A DNA stretch of 64,000 bases from Axinella damicornis (lineage: Eukaryota; Porifera; Demospongiae; Axinellida; Axinellidae), in NCBI GenBank assembly GCA_963931865.1, contig OZ007509.1:2991554-3055553 (forward strand). The letters are read 5' to 3'. The notes beneath the pieces are model-generated. The model made no database searches and was not told the DNA's origin. It was given only the letters and a program-made list of their open reading frames with translations. Positions 12,992-24,373 of this stretch are shown in pieces. Position 1 is the stretch's first letter, and each line of letters begins with the position of its first letter. Both the position numbers and the translations under genes were made by a program.

Positions 12992-15900
12992 TACATGTAG
13001 TCTCGAGACCCAATCTAGACAGCTATGTGTTTGTGCGAGCAGTGGAGAGAACTGAGCAGGTCATAGTAGACCCAGAGTAAGTGGACGGGAGTGGGGTGGC
13101 ACCAGTCTCTGTCCCAGACCCAACCAACCCAGCGCGGATCGCTTTTAGCTATTGCATGCGGGGAAGCGATATACGCACTGGATGAAAGGTTTGGGAACGA
13201 GACCAGGTTGACAGTGATAATTATATCATTAGAGGTACAAGTATTCTGACTGATCAGCTGATCAGGACCTTAAGTCCAGCTGCAGAATAACAATCCTGTT
13301 ATGACTCGCAGCAGATATTGTCTGTTGATCACTAAGAATGGGAATACATATGAGTAGTACCGCACACAGCATATTGGACATGGTTGCCAACCTTGCTGTA
13401 GTAATGTGGGCCTGTGTGTGCACACATGTGGAGACCTGCTCGCCTCTAACAAAGTGTGTAGCTTGGAGGCACGTTAGGGCTGGCGTCTGGAGGAAGACTC
13501 TAATGGCCCTGACCAATACCACAGTACATCCTCTTAGAGTCTTGGGCCAAAACCCCACTCTCTTTGTTTACTAGGCCATGGAATCACCTCCCCCACTCAG
13601 CCTTCATGACTTTCAGGCCCATACCAAAAAGTCAGAATCTTTCCATGTCCTCCACATACCCCAGGAATTACATATTTTTCCTACCAGGAGTCTACGTTTT
13701 CTGAATACAACGTTGTGATTGTAATTTTTCACTGTCTTGACAACATAATGGAACTCACCATGGTTGTTTGGAGATTAGAGCGTTTCAGTACAGCTTGCTC
13801 ACTGTGTCCACACAGTTAATATCGTAGGGACGAGGTGATAGTACGCCCAGAGGCATCTTTCTGAAGGGTGACGTCTGCCCTACCAGCGAGTTGCAGTATA
13901 ACTACCAGGAGTGTGGTTGTGTGGAACACTCGCTCCTCCTCCAAGATCGGATGAATGCATCTACTGACCCTTAGTGTTTGCTACCTGTGATAGCACCCAG
14001 TAGGTGTGATGTGCCTCTTATGGCCGGCCGGACCTGACCACACTTGCCAACCTTCCATGTGATAACTCGGTATGTAGTAGCAGCAATGAGAAAATAACAA
14101 AACATGCTTGACTTGGTATACTGTCAACAATACAAGGTGCTTACATATGCCTGTATGCTGAGTGTACACAGGTGCATGGTGTAAACAACACCATGGCCTT
14201 CAGTTCTGTTCTGTGTTGATAACTTGGGCCAGCCAAGAGTGTGATCAGCGCTGGTACTCATTCCCACACCTCCAGTGTGGCCTGGGAATGAGCCAGACTG
14301 TTTGTAGAAGGACAAGAAACCTGGCAACTTCCATGAGTTTAAGCTGTTCATGTTAACAATTCAGCTACATGCATGCATTCGAATTCATTACTATCCCCCC
14401 CCCCCCTGTGGAAGGTCTGCATACCTTCAATCAGTCCTGTGATAGAGATGAATGCATCATGCACTAGTACAGTCTAGCCGCTAGCCCCTCTCCGCCCGAC
14501 TGTCCGGGCAGAGAGGGGCTAGCGGCTAGACTGGCACTAGTATTTACTCAGATGCCCATTCCATCCCAACCGCGTATTTTGTTGACTATCAATCACATGA
14601 TGAAAAACTTTGTCCTGACTTTGTGAGAAACTTGCAGAACCTGCATTGCTCTCTGGGTGTTCCCATCAGGTGGAAGATATTCTAGAATGTTGCCCTTACA
14701 GGCTTACATGTATACAGCTTGAACGTGTGGAAGTCACCAGGTCATTTCTCCACTCTCAAACGGCCTGGGAATAAAGCTGACCACCGCTGAGCCTCTTTAA
14801 ACCTGTGGTGTGTGCCCCTAAAAAAGCTTGCAAGTTACAAGTGCACTAGCTCCTTGTATGCAACCGCAATCCCAGAGAATGTTCATTTAGCAGGCCCGTA
14901 CCACCAACAGAAGCCTGAAGTGAGGGTGAAGCCTTGTGACGCAAAACTCCTACTTCCCTTTTACTGGCATGCCTGATCTGGAATAAGTTATTGCTTGGGC
15001 TCGAGTATCGTGCCTCACTGCATGCACACTGATTTCTTCCTGCACTGCCCTCACAGGTGCATATATATGTATAATGATGTAGGTGTGGCATGGGCGTGAC
15101 TTACCATATTACTCTGTATACTAGAAAAAGTCGCACGGTCACGGTGTGATTTTGCCAAGGTCAGGCAGGGTCACTGGCTGTTTAGCAGTGTGGTCGTGTG
15201 GCCACAGGCAGTATTTGGGTTGTCATAGCTCTAAGTATGTTGCATATTGCAGTGATCACCCCCATAGCAACACAAATAATGAAGCTCACCCACATGAAGG
15301 ATCTAGGATTACCCACTGACTTAGTGTAACACTACTTGTACATGTAATATGAGATACTACAATCGAAAGTGCGTGGTACAGTATATTGTGTCTTACAGCT
15401 GGTCATGTTGTTGTACATTGTGGGTGCAGAGTGCTACATAATGGCTGCTGCTGCTGGTGTGATTCTGTAGTGATTGACCTGATTGCATGTTGTATGGATT
15501 GAATTACTGCACAATAATAGCCTGTGACATCATGTGCGACATTTGTAAACATTTGAAATATTTAACACTGCAGATTTAAGATGAAGATTTTTTTAAAACG
15601 AAGTACTTCATAGTACACTCGATACATGTAAAGCAGGCTGACGTTTGTGATGGAAGTTAGCATGATCAAATTTGATTTAATATCAAACCACAGTGCATGC
15701 AAGTCACATGTGTAGCACATGATCAGTGGCTGCCCTCACCTTGGTAGCCATTAAACTGAAGCCAGTTGCTAATAGGTTGATCTTAGGGTCCTGGTTTGGG
15801 GTTTGGCTGATCATGTGCTACGCATGTGTGCAACATCTGACTTGCAAGCACTGTGGACGAATTCCAATGTCAGCCTGCTCTACAAATGTCACACATTTTC

Positions 15901-18900
15901 TATGTGATCTACATCACTGTGATGTGCACACTATATAAAATGCCATACATACTTTCACCATTCTTTATAAATCTCTGCCATAGTTTAAATGTCTCTGCAG
16001 TGCATACCATAGTTGTGACATAGTCATTTGGTGGTTGAATTGAGTACCTGACCGGATGTGGGGAAACAATGTCTGCAGTTGTGATAGGCTTAGCACTTGT
16101 TGATACTACATTGTGTAGTACTGCAACCATATGCATGTATATGGTGCCAGAGAACTTGTTAAGTATGCAGGTTAGGTGAGGGAGCAGCACTAGCCTCAGT
16201 CCCATGCGGCCTGGGAACGAGGCTAGAGCAGCACTAGCTTGGACAAAAGTTTCATATTGAACAGTGTGCTTACAACCTTGTTCCCAGGCTGTTCCCAACC
16301 TCCAGTCTTTGATCGCTTGCAGTATGGAATTACGGAGTGGGAAGGCCTGGGAGATCTGGTCATGTGTGGTGGCGTCAGGTAGACGGACACACAGAAAGGG
16401 GTTATCAATTGACAGGGGGCGTGATGTTTCATGTCGACCCGTTACAAGAAAGGCTTCGAGATCCTTCGTCAGGCACTGCCCCCTGTGTGTCTACCCTCTG
16501 CTTACCTGATGTCAATGTACGTGACCACATCTCCCAGGCCTCCCCCCTCTGTTTTGGGAACGGAGCTACCAGTACAAAATGAATTGCATCGGCAAAACAC
16601 TGTGTACCCCATATTTCACCACAATCTTGAGCTTGGGAAGCACTAACATAAGTTTTGAATGACAGAGACATGGCAGGAGGCCAAGCACTACTTTCAAGGG
16701 TGCCAGAATTACTCCGTCTAAAGTCGAGCTGAAGCTGGTTGAGCAGTTTGTATTAGTCTCAGGCTTGTATGAAATATGGGTTACTGAAATCTACCGTTCT
16801 GTATAAGCAGATGGGATGGGCCTGAATAGGATAATGTTGTCATGCGTGATTGTTCATAGCGTTACTGCTTCATTGTGCCGTAATACCCACTAGTACTGTC
16901 CCTGATAATGCAGCTGACCGTCTCTGACCTGTCTGGTACGGGGCCGGGGAATGGGCTGATTATTGTGGAGAATGGGACTTGTTGTCTATATACAAGTCAT
17001 TCTTTGACTAAACGACTAAGCATTCCATGGTATAATAAGACAGTTCCTCATGCTGGCAAACTTCTTTCCCTCTTGTCGATCACTGACTGCAAAACACGAA
17101 GGTTCAGTGTGTTTATGGAAAGGATGACTCTCACCAAGTACCTACATAGCCTCGTTCCCAGGCTCTCTCTCCGTCTGGAAACGAGACTGGCACCTGCAAT
17201 GGTGTATACAAACATACTGCTGTGGACATGACTGCATACAGTCGCTAACTTTCCTGCATATGAAGCTTCTGGTGGCAGCTACAGACACCACAGTCCTTGT
17301 GCACCTCACATTCTGTCCCCTAGGCCCTCCAAGGTCCCACAGTCCTTGTGCACCTCACATGCATCCCCCTAGGCCCTCCACGGTCCCACAGTCCTTGTGC
17401 ACCTCACATGCAGCCCCCTAGGCCCTCCACGGTCCCACAGTCCTTGTGCACCTCACATGCAGCCCCCTAGGCCCTCCACGGTCCCACAGTCCTTGTGCAC
17501 CTCACATGCAGCCCCCTAGGCCCTCCACGGTCCCACAGTCCTTGTGCACCTCACATGCAGCCCCCTAGGCCCTCCACAGTCCCACAGTCCTTGTGCACCT
17601 CACATGCAGCCCCCTAGGCCCTCCACGGTCCCACAGTCCTTGTGCACCTCACATGCAGCCCCCTAGGCCCTCCACGGTCCCACAGTCCTTGTGCACCTCA
17701 CATGCAGCCCCCTAGGCCCTCCACAGTCCCACAGTCCTTGTGCTGCTCACATGCAGCCCCCTAGGCCCTCCACGGTCCCACAGTCTTTGTGCACCTCACA
17801 TGCAGCCCCCTAGGCCCTCCACGGTCCCACAGTCCTTGTGCACCTCACATGCAGCCCCCTAGGCCCTCCACAGTCCCACAGTCCTTGTGCTGCTCACATG
17901 CAGCCCCCTAGGCCCTCCACGGTCCCACAGTCCTTGTGCTGCTCACATGCAGCCCCCTCGGCCCTCCACGGTCCCACAGTCCTTGTGCTGCTCACATGCA
18001 GCCCCCTAGGCCCTCCACGGTCCCACAGTCCTTGTGCTGCTCACATGCAGCCCTCTAGGCCCTCCACGGTCCCACAGTCCTTGTGCACCTCACATGCAGC
18101 CCCCTAGGCCCTCCACGGTCCCACAGTCCTTGTGCACCTCACATGCAGCCCCCTAGGCCCTCCACGGTCCCACAGTCCTTGTGCACCTCACATGGAGCCC
18201 CCTAGGCCCTCCACGGTCCCACAGTCCTTGTGCACCTCACATTCTGTCCCCTAGGCCCTCCACGGTCCCACAGTCCTTGTGCTGCTCACATGCAGCCCCC
18301 TAGGCCCTCCACGGTCCCACAGTCCTTGTGCTGCTCACATGCAGCCCCCTAGGCCCTCCACGGTCCCACAGTCCTTGTGCTGCTCACATGCAGCCCCCTA
18401 GGCCCTCCACGGTCCCACAGTCCTTGTGCACCTCACATGCAGCCCCCTAGGCCCTCCACGGTCCCACAGTCCTTGTGCACCTCACATGCAGCCCCCTAGG
18501 CCCTCCACGGTCCCACAGTCCTTGTGCTGCTCACATGCAGCTCTCCTGATTGCATGCTTTTGGCCCGACCAAAACAAACACTTGTACTGGTGTGAAGGGG
18601 GAGGGCTTCTCTGAGGAGTTGAATTAAGTGTTATTCCTGGTAAGGGGACTAGTCCACCCATCCACTACTGCCACCATAACATGCTTGGCTTTTCTCTATG
18701 TTGCATCTAGGCAGAGCTGTAGTCTTGCCATTGACTGCCAATGCTTGTTTTGACCAGTATGTCACGTGCATGTGGATTAAAATTGGGGCGAGCCTTACAT
18801 GTGAGGTGGTGGACGCATGAGAGAGTACACGACACGAGGGTACCGTAGTCATTGTTGTGAAAAGTGAGCTAGCTGCCCTACCAGTTGTCCTGCCAGGAGG

Positions 18901-20244
18901 GCAGGTCTCACTCTCACCTCGTGGGATACCCGAGCAGACTCTGATTGCATCTACCAGGTCATACTTACTCATTCCCAGGCTGCTTGTAGGCGGTTATGGC
19001 TTACTCGTCCCAATTAACACACACATTATGTGTCATCACATACTGCCAGTTGCAGTAAGTGGTCAGTGCATGGTGACCCGCAGGAAGACCAGAGCACTCA
19101 CAACTCCACCACCAAGGTGAGTTCCAGCACAATGAACACACGGTTGAGTTAGTGCACGATGGCAATCACGTCAGTGTTGTCAGAATCTTTATACACCTTT
19201 CAGAATGCTGTGTGGAATAATTTTTTCCTTGTACCAGTATATTGGCTTCTTGGGGGACTGGGCAAAATGTGTTTATCTTTCTTGCCCACCAATGGTTTAG
19301 CCTCATTCCCAGGCCTACCCCGTTTTTTCTGTTCTTCGGTTTCCGTTGACAATAATACACGGATGCGGAAGGGCGGCGAAAAACGCGGAAGGGCAGCGAA
19401 AAACGCGGAAGTGTTCCACGTTTTTCGCCGCCCTTCCACATCCGTGTATTATTGTCAACGGAAACCGAAGAACAGAAAAAACGGGGTAGGCCTGGGAACG
19501 AGGCTACCAATGGTTAGTACACAGTTCAGTGAGTTATTAGCTAGTCATCTGAAAGTGGCAAAGGGTTAATTTATACAATGACATGTTCAGCTGACATATC
19601 CGGAGGTGAGATAGAACTGGATTGCTGTGATGGTGTTGATATTGCCGCTTGATGTTGGTACAGCATGTACAGCTGTCAGCTGATCATGAGTCAGCATCAA
19701 ATCCTTATATTTGTCATTCCAGTGTTTGCCCTTTGGCCTGATTGGAGTGCGTAATTGAAGTATGAATAATGGTACCTCCACTGGCAAATTCTATTCCTAA
19801 CTAGTGTTCACCTTTGTGGAATGCAACTGACCTGAGTGATTCCCTGTATTCATTGTTTCTTTGCCGAGGCATTACCAAACCATGGTGTCTGTTCTAAACA
19901 TAGGCTAGGAATATCTGTTATGAATGTACGCTCAAACCTCCCGAGGTGGTGCTGGCACCAATTAATGCATCATTCAGCAGTGTGAGTAGCCCTGTTCTAC
20001 TGCCACAAGTTTTTGATTGCTTGTGGTCTGAAGAGTAGAGCTAGTAAGTATTGACAGGTGCTCGGCATGTGCTTGACATGTGCTTGGCATTGAGGTAGAC
20101 ATGTCATGCTAGAACTCAGAAGTTTCCCATTCAATGCCTGATGTATACAACAGCTTACCGCTGCCAACTCCGCTAACTATATCCACCTGGTAAATTTACT
20201 CGATAATTTGCCCACCTGTTGTCCGTAGTCACCATGTACCCCCC

Positions 20245-20275
<31 letters not shown>

Positions 20276-21853
20276 ACACACACACACCATTCCTGTGTCG
20301 TGTTGTCAGTCCTCAATGATGTACTCAGTAAATTGCAGGTGAAAATGGTAAGAAAAAGGAACGTAAGAGAAGGGTTGTTGAACAACAATGTTCTTCATAG
20401 ACATGCAAAGTCACTATAATTGGTCATCCCACAATCCAGACTTCCACTTCACACTGAGCAAAATGTCCTATTTATACCAGTTCATGGGTGGCGGATGGAG
20501 GTACACCTGGTATGTTTTCTAAGGAGGCTGGCTTCAGTTTGGTTGTGATAAGTGGTCAGGTTTGATTTCTTAGCATGTGATTAAACAAACTGGGGTGATC
20601 CTGCATGACCCTATTCCCTTATGACTGGTGCGTGCTTAGGAATGGCATCGTACATGTGTGGGTTTTGCTCTGTTTATTACCCCATGTCCATATGCACAAA
20701 GCAAAGGTTAAGGATTGATGTCAGTCAGTCAGTCTCTGCATCTTGAAAAAGGTTAGCTATGGCGTTTAAGACTTCATCTCAGACCTTATTTGAGCGCATG
20801 TCTCTTAGAGCACACCAGTACCACGGACTGGTTTGACCAGGTACCAAGTCCCTCAGAGTAAATTCTCTCTGATGAAGAATACAAACTGTCGGCCATCACG
20901 CTGTGGTTGTCCTTTTCAACACGAGCCCATCCTCTAGCTGCAACTGAACCAAGAGCAGTTGAACATGCCAGTGAACAAGAAGCTAATGGTTTGGTCTGAA
21001 CTACTCCAGCAATAGAATGGTAGGACAACACTGGCCAAGCTCAAGAAGACAGCATAAAATGAAAGTCTTTCGGTGCTGCCTTTCCTTGCCAGTGAAAGGA
21101 AGCACCGAAAAAACTAATAACCATACTCTTTCATTTTATGCTGTCTTCTTGAGCTCGGCCATTGCTGTTCAGCCATCCTGTTGCTGGAGTAGTTCAGACC
21201 AAATTAGTTTCTAGTTGCTCTGATCTTTTGCATTCTAAAATGGAGCCAAATGATTGAAATGGGGGAGCGGCTGTATTACAAGATGATAAATCTCTTGTTA
21301 GTTAACAAAGGCACCTACAAGGACTACAGTGGTTTAGTATTAGTATGCAACCTGGATAATTGGACTCCACCAAAGGATCAAATGAGTCCTTGCAACATTT
21401 TGGTCTGGTGGAAGATTTGAACCTGTCTATGGTGTTAATAAGTTATCCCATTGCACCCTGTAGCAGCCATATGAGCCCGGAGGGTATATACCCATAAGCC
21501 CATAAGTATTTATATGGGAGGTTTAATATTAGGCGATAGTACTTTGTACATGTTCTGTAACCTCTCTATTATGGTCACTACTGCTTGTCCCAGTTGCACT
21601 AATGCTGTACAGAATGACCTCCTTAAAGCAGCCACCTGTCTGTAGTGGCCATAATACTGGTCCCATGTGTGATCAGGTTCCACTGTATCACGTACTTGGT
21701 CAATGTGTCAATCAACAATGGTGTTTTATTTCCCCTCACAGAGATGAAGGCGCTGACAGAGAGGCTGTGGACTTTGAACCTGGCAATCAGTATATCCTAA
21801 GATACAATCCCGTCTCATCCCTTGTGCGCTCTGGGGTGGCCAAGCTGGTGTGA
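5512..21853 (+). CDS. GINS4: GINS complex subunit SLD5
   Basis: SLD5 subunit of the GINS tetramer, part of the CMG replicative helicase in the nucleus. Seven exons: 5512-5643, 5833-5919, 6248-6307, 6375-6428, 6880-7066, 13001-13076 and 21742-21853, giving 235 residues (human 223). Phases agree at every junction. Diagnostic pieces in order: LEKLEE|AWLNEKFAPELL, IHKLE|VDRIRFVLCSYLR, SRLSPEELVYAKEFADN, LRHMPSNLQ, RPNLDSYVFVR, and the C-terminal B-domain ending ILRYNPVSSLVRSGVAKLV. The start is the ATG at 5512, 12 bases after a C35-AG that may be a UTR splice acceptor. Introns 5 (5.9 kb) and 6 (8.7 kb) are very large and packed with repeats, while the 5' introns are 67-451 bp. Confidence 0.95.
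5932..6072. repeat. Imperfect tandem repeat of about 20 bp in GINS4 intron 2
   Basis: Repeats of a unit like TAGTATACTAGGATGTACTG, around seven imperfect copies. Confidence 0.75.
6600..6878. repeat. Pyrimidine-only tract in GINS4 intron 4
   Basis: Almost pure C/T on the coding strand, including a run of CCTCCCTC units (6637-6693). It ends at the acceptor of exon 5 (TCCTCCTAG). Translated frames across it are low-complexity and not coding. Confidence 0.9.
7525..7790. repeat. 23-bp satellite, about 10 copies, in GINS4 intron 5
   Basis: Unit CCTCATTCCCAGCCTGTTCC plus AAG. The core GCCTCATTCCCAG resembles the terminal sequence of the family A fold-back elements, suggesting that the satellite grew from an element end (inference). 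Confidence 0.85.
8648..8708. mobile_element. Fold-back, family C (CAAGAGCGCATGATGACATC)
   Basis: Inverted arms GGAGTGCATGATGACATCATT and AATGATGTCATCATGCGCTC around a short A-rich loop. Related hairpins occur near 30025-30060 and 34424-34456. Confidence 0.65.
9241..9368. mobile_element. Fold-back element in GINS4 intron 5
   Basis: Arms start GGATCTACTACGTCGACG and end with its complement, with stems of about 53 bp, a few mismatches and a GAGGCGAAGCC-type loop. Confidence 0.8.
9450..9532. mobile_element. Nested fold-back in GINS4 intron 5
   Basis: Outer arms CCTTTGATGTACCGCGGAGG and its complement. Inside, two smaller palindromes share GGAGGATAA/TTATCCTCC. It shares the ATAACCTCCG motif with the neighbouring element at 9241-9368. 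Confidence 0.75.
9604..9828. promoter_or_regulatory. Cluster of RFX X-box-like palindromes
   Basis: GTTGTCATAGCAAC (9604-9617), GTTGCTATGACAAC (9761-9774) and GTTGCCATGACAAC (9815-9828) fit the RFX X-box pattern closely. Weaker copies lie at 10131-10144 and 10179-10192. They sit in repeated sequence containing CACCTGAT, so they may be repeat-borne rather than a working enhancer. Confidence 0.4.
10911..11693. mobile_element. Non-autonomous DNA transposon with long TIRs (hAT-like TSD)
   Basis: 783 bp bounded by GGGGTATTAGTAAATCAAGA and the complement of GGGGTACTAGTAAATCAAGA. The inverted repeats run for about 150 bp and include AACGAAACGAAAC and GCCACGCCCACTGCTTCTC. It is flanked on both sides by TTTTTAG (10904-10910 and 11694-11700; 8 bp if the preceding C is counted). 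There is no transposase frame, so the copy is non-autonomous. Confidence 0.9.
12901..12989. repeat. (CA)n microsatellite before GINS4 exon 6
   Basis: A CA repeat that ends 11 bases before the exon 6 acceptor ATACATGTAG. Confidence 0.95.
14470..14533. mobile_element. 64-bp fold-back, family D, with 9-bp TSD
   Basis: Arms CAGTCTAGCCGCTAGCCCCT and its complement around a tiny loop. GCACTAGTA flanks it on both sides (14461-14469 and 14534-14542), a perfect 9-bp target-site duplication. A relative lies at 48989-49067. Confidence 0.9.
15113..15270. repeat. Dispersed repeat, also at about 51110-51275
   Basis: Shares GGTCACGGT, GGGGTCACT/GGGTCACT, CAGTTTGGTC/CAGTGTGGTC, ACAGGCAGT and AAGTATG in the same order and spacing with the PI4K2 intron copy. 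No terminal inverted repeats seen. Confidence 0.6.
16191..16225. mobile_element. Fold-back MITE, family A, minimal
   Basis: TAGCCTCAGTCCCATGC followed by GGCCTGGGAACGAGGCTA; only the two element ends remain. Confidence 0.65.
17286..18540. repeat. 49-bp minisatellite, about 25 copies, in GINS4 intron 6
   Basis: Unit of 49 bp containing GGCCCTCCACGGTCCCACAG, TCCTTGTGC and CTCACATGCAGCCCCCTA. Copies are over 95% alike and fall into two main types differing at one spot: GTGCACCTCAC versus GTGCTGCTCAC. The types occur in blocks. 49 is not a multiple of 3, so the open frames across it are not a repeat protein. Confidence 0.95.
19298..19506. mobile_element. Fold-back MITE, family A, full length
   Basis: The longest family A copy: 209 bp with the same GTTCTTCGGTTTCC arms as the copy at 369-540. 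Flanks are CCAATGGTT on both sides, a perfect 9-bp target duplication. The centre has a duplicated GGCGAAAAACGCGGAAG unit. Confidence 0.9.
20237..20285. repeat. Poly(C) followed by (CA)n in GINS4 intron 6
   Basis: A C-only run directly joined to CACACA repeats. The same composite occurs at 52762-52846. Confidence 0.9.
20955..21215. mobile_element. Large fold-back in GINS4 intron 6
   Basis: Arms contain TTTGGTCTGAACTACTCCAG, CTCAAGAAGACAGCATAAAA and their complements, centred near 21085 on a second hairpin (CGGTGCTGCCTTTC / GAAAGGAAGCACCG). No coding potential; likely a fold-back transposon. Confidence 0.75.
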
Positions 21854-24373
21854 TCAGTGGCTGCTACCGTGTGTGGGAGTTACAGGTGCAATTAAACTCA
21901 CTGTGCAATTAAACTCAACCAGCTGAGTGACCTTGTTAGACAAGTCACAAGAAGGAGTTGAGTATATTGACCCTGTAACTGACATAGACCCTGTATTGTA
22001 CTGGCTTGTATGGTTATCAAATTAATGTTCATCTTTAGATTCTGGCAATGCTGTTGGGTTGTAATTGTCCTGTTTGTTGGACTTCAACCTTGTTTCAGTA
22101 CAGCAACAGCACATTTTGCTTGTATACGGTTTGCGTACAGAGACAAATGACTACCATACATACATGTATGTGTTCAGGCTATCGGTTCATTTCCATACAA
22201 ACTCAATTGGTCTGCATTTGGACAGCTTGGTGTACAGTGAATTTCGCAAAAGCCATCTAAGGCGATAATTATGAGTACACTAACTACCTCCCTGGGGTTC
22301 ATTATTGGAGAACACTTTGCAAGAAATGTTGAGGTGGAGCTAGTGAGTATATAGCATTGGAAGTTAGTTGAGTGGGTGAGAATTGGTTGCTAAGTTAGGA
22401 TGAAATTGGGAGGTGGGAGGGTCCGGAAAATAGGCCATGTAAAGCCCTTGTTTTGTTCCTGTCACCTTTGTTCAAGGCTGATTTTTCTGCTAGAGCAGTG
22501 CCTGCGAATCTTCATCGAATACTTGTTAGCAAGAGTTCATAACAACTCTTGTTGTTTGTAAGTGGGTGTGATTAGAATCACAAATGTACGTACGTACTTA
22601 GGATGGCTGAGTACAGTCCTGCGTGCAGTTTGGAGGACGAGAACCTTATCGGTTTTAGTAAAATCACAAGCTAAAAGACTGACCACTGCAATGCAGTGAG
22701 GTTGGTAAAGAGTTAACTCAAAATGCAATGGCTTTGATTCACTGCATGGCTTCTCCGGTGCAAAATGGAACAGCAAGAATCATGAACTCAGCATGTGCTC
22801 CCAGCAGCTGATTTCCACATGCTTATAAACAGTTGCCATGTGGTGATTACTTGGATACCATAATTATGTATGGCAGTTAATTCAGCTGGCTTTCCAAACA
22901 ATAACTACTACTACAATTACATCAGTGTTGCTTATCAGCTGTGTTTTATAACCGAGCCACAAAGACTGCATGTTGCTATGTGTGGATTACACAAGCCTAT
23001 GACGCTGACATTCTATATAACACCTGTATTTTTCTAACAATGACCCATCTGTGTTGCTACTGCGTGTATCATTCAGCCCCAATACTGCTAGGAAAACATT
23101 CTGCTCTAAGTATTATAGTCAATGTAGTGAAGGATACATTGCATAAACCTACCCTTTTTTGACTTCTGCAGGCTGTATACAAAATTTTACAAATGCACTT
23201 TCACAGTTACAGTCTCCTTTGTAAACTATTGCAAACATGGCTTCTGTTTGTCTGCTGGCTTGGCCCACACGATATGGAGCAGCAAGGATTTACAAACCTG
23301 ATACTTTGAATGCAGGGTGCAGAACTCGGCAGCTGACTACGTAAAATCCGAGCATGCTCTGAGTTTTTGAGCTTCATTTGACATTGAACTTTGGGCACTG
23401 CTATGGAACTGCCTCGTTCAATAACACAATGTGGTGTTCATATCACCTGTACGATGCAGGATTTATACAAGCGTATGGTGCTGCATTTTGAAAACTACCA
23501 TGACTGTGTTCGTGGCAATACTTTTTGTGTTGTTCCATCCAATAGCAAATTATAAGGCTATCAATACATTGCAGGTAGACTGATCAACAGTGTGTCAGCG
23601 GCAGGCAACCCATTCGGTGTCCCTGCTGGAGTTGTTCCTGTGCCCATTCTTGGAGATCCACCAATCTCCCCTGACTGTCTGTCTGTTCGTGGAATGTCGG
23701 TAGAGCGATTACTAGGTGGACTGTAGATAACGTTCAAAATTAATGTAGCAATGCCAGAATAATTTGTTGTCAGTTACCATGGCAACCTGCTACATGATAG
23801 CCGGATAATTATTCCTCTGAGTGGGTGTGGTATGTGTACCACATTTCATTGGCCAGCTGAAGAATCTTTCTGCAGGCCTAGCAACTTATTTTGTGGCATT
23901 CTCCTGCACCCTAATTAGTGCTTAGTCAAAACAATGATTCCATATTAGGTAAACTGAACCCTACTTGACCTGACCTGACCTGAACTCATGCATGCGCACA
24001 AGTTGTGCTGCAATTTATGGATTCACCAGTGACTTGACTTGGAGCCAGAAGCATCGACCCATCCAAAAGCTGGTGTTCCACGACACTCTACATCAGTATT
24101 GTTACATAAGATAATTACACCGTAGCTGCTGAACCTGAACTGAAGGGTTATCGTTATCATGAAATACTCTTGACAACCAGCATACAGCGTACATGAACAT
24201 TGAGGAGAATCAGAGGCAAAGCGTTTAGAGGCTATACAGACAAGAACATAATCGTGGGTAGGGTTGGAATCTCTGTGATTGTACAGGAGGCTCAACCCCT
24301 GCAACAAAAATTTGACAAACAAAAAAATTATGATGAATCTAAAATCTGAGTGATGTTGATCAAACAAATGAGA
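21854..24373. other. Region with two unassigned exon-like pieces
   Basis: 22271-22342 starts with ATG, encodes a short hydrophobic stretch with SLGFIIGEHFARN and ends at a GTGAGT donor. 23577-23729 follows TTGCAG, encodes NPFGVPAGVVPVPILGD, then MSVERLLGGL, and stops at TAG. Their phases do not match directly (0 versus 1), so a middle exon would be needed if they belong to one gene; I could not place it. Otherwise I see only a perfect X-box-like palindrome GTTACCATGGCAAC at 23773-23786. Confidence 0.35.
23773..23786. promoter_or_regulatory. RFX X-box-like palindrome
   Basis: GTTACCATGGCAAC matches the X-box consensus at every informative position. It lies just downstream of the unassigned terminal exon, with no gene start nearby. 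Confidence 0.35.

Noticed and set aside
17838..18614. Frames repeating CSPLGPPRSHSP-type units
   Set aside because: The 49-bp minisatellite is not a multiple of three and lies in a GINS4 intron.
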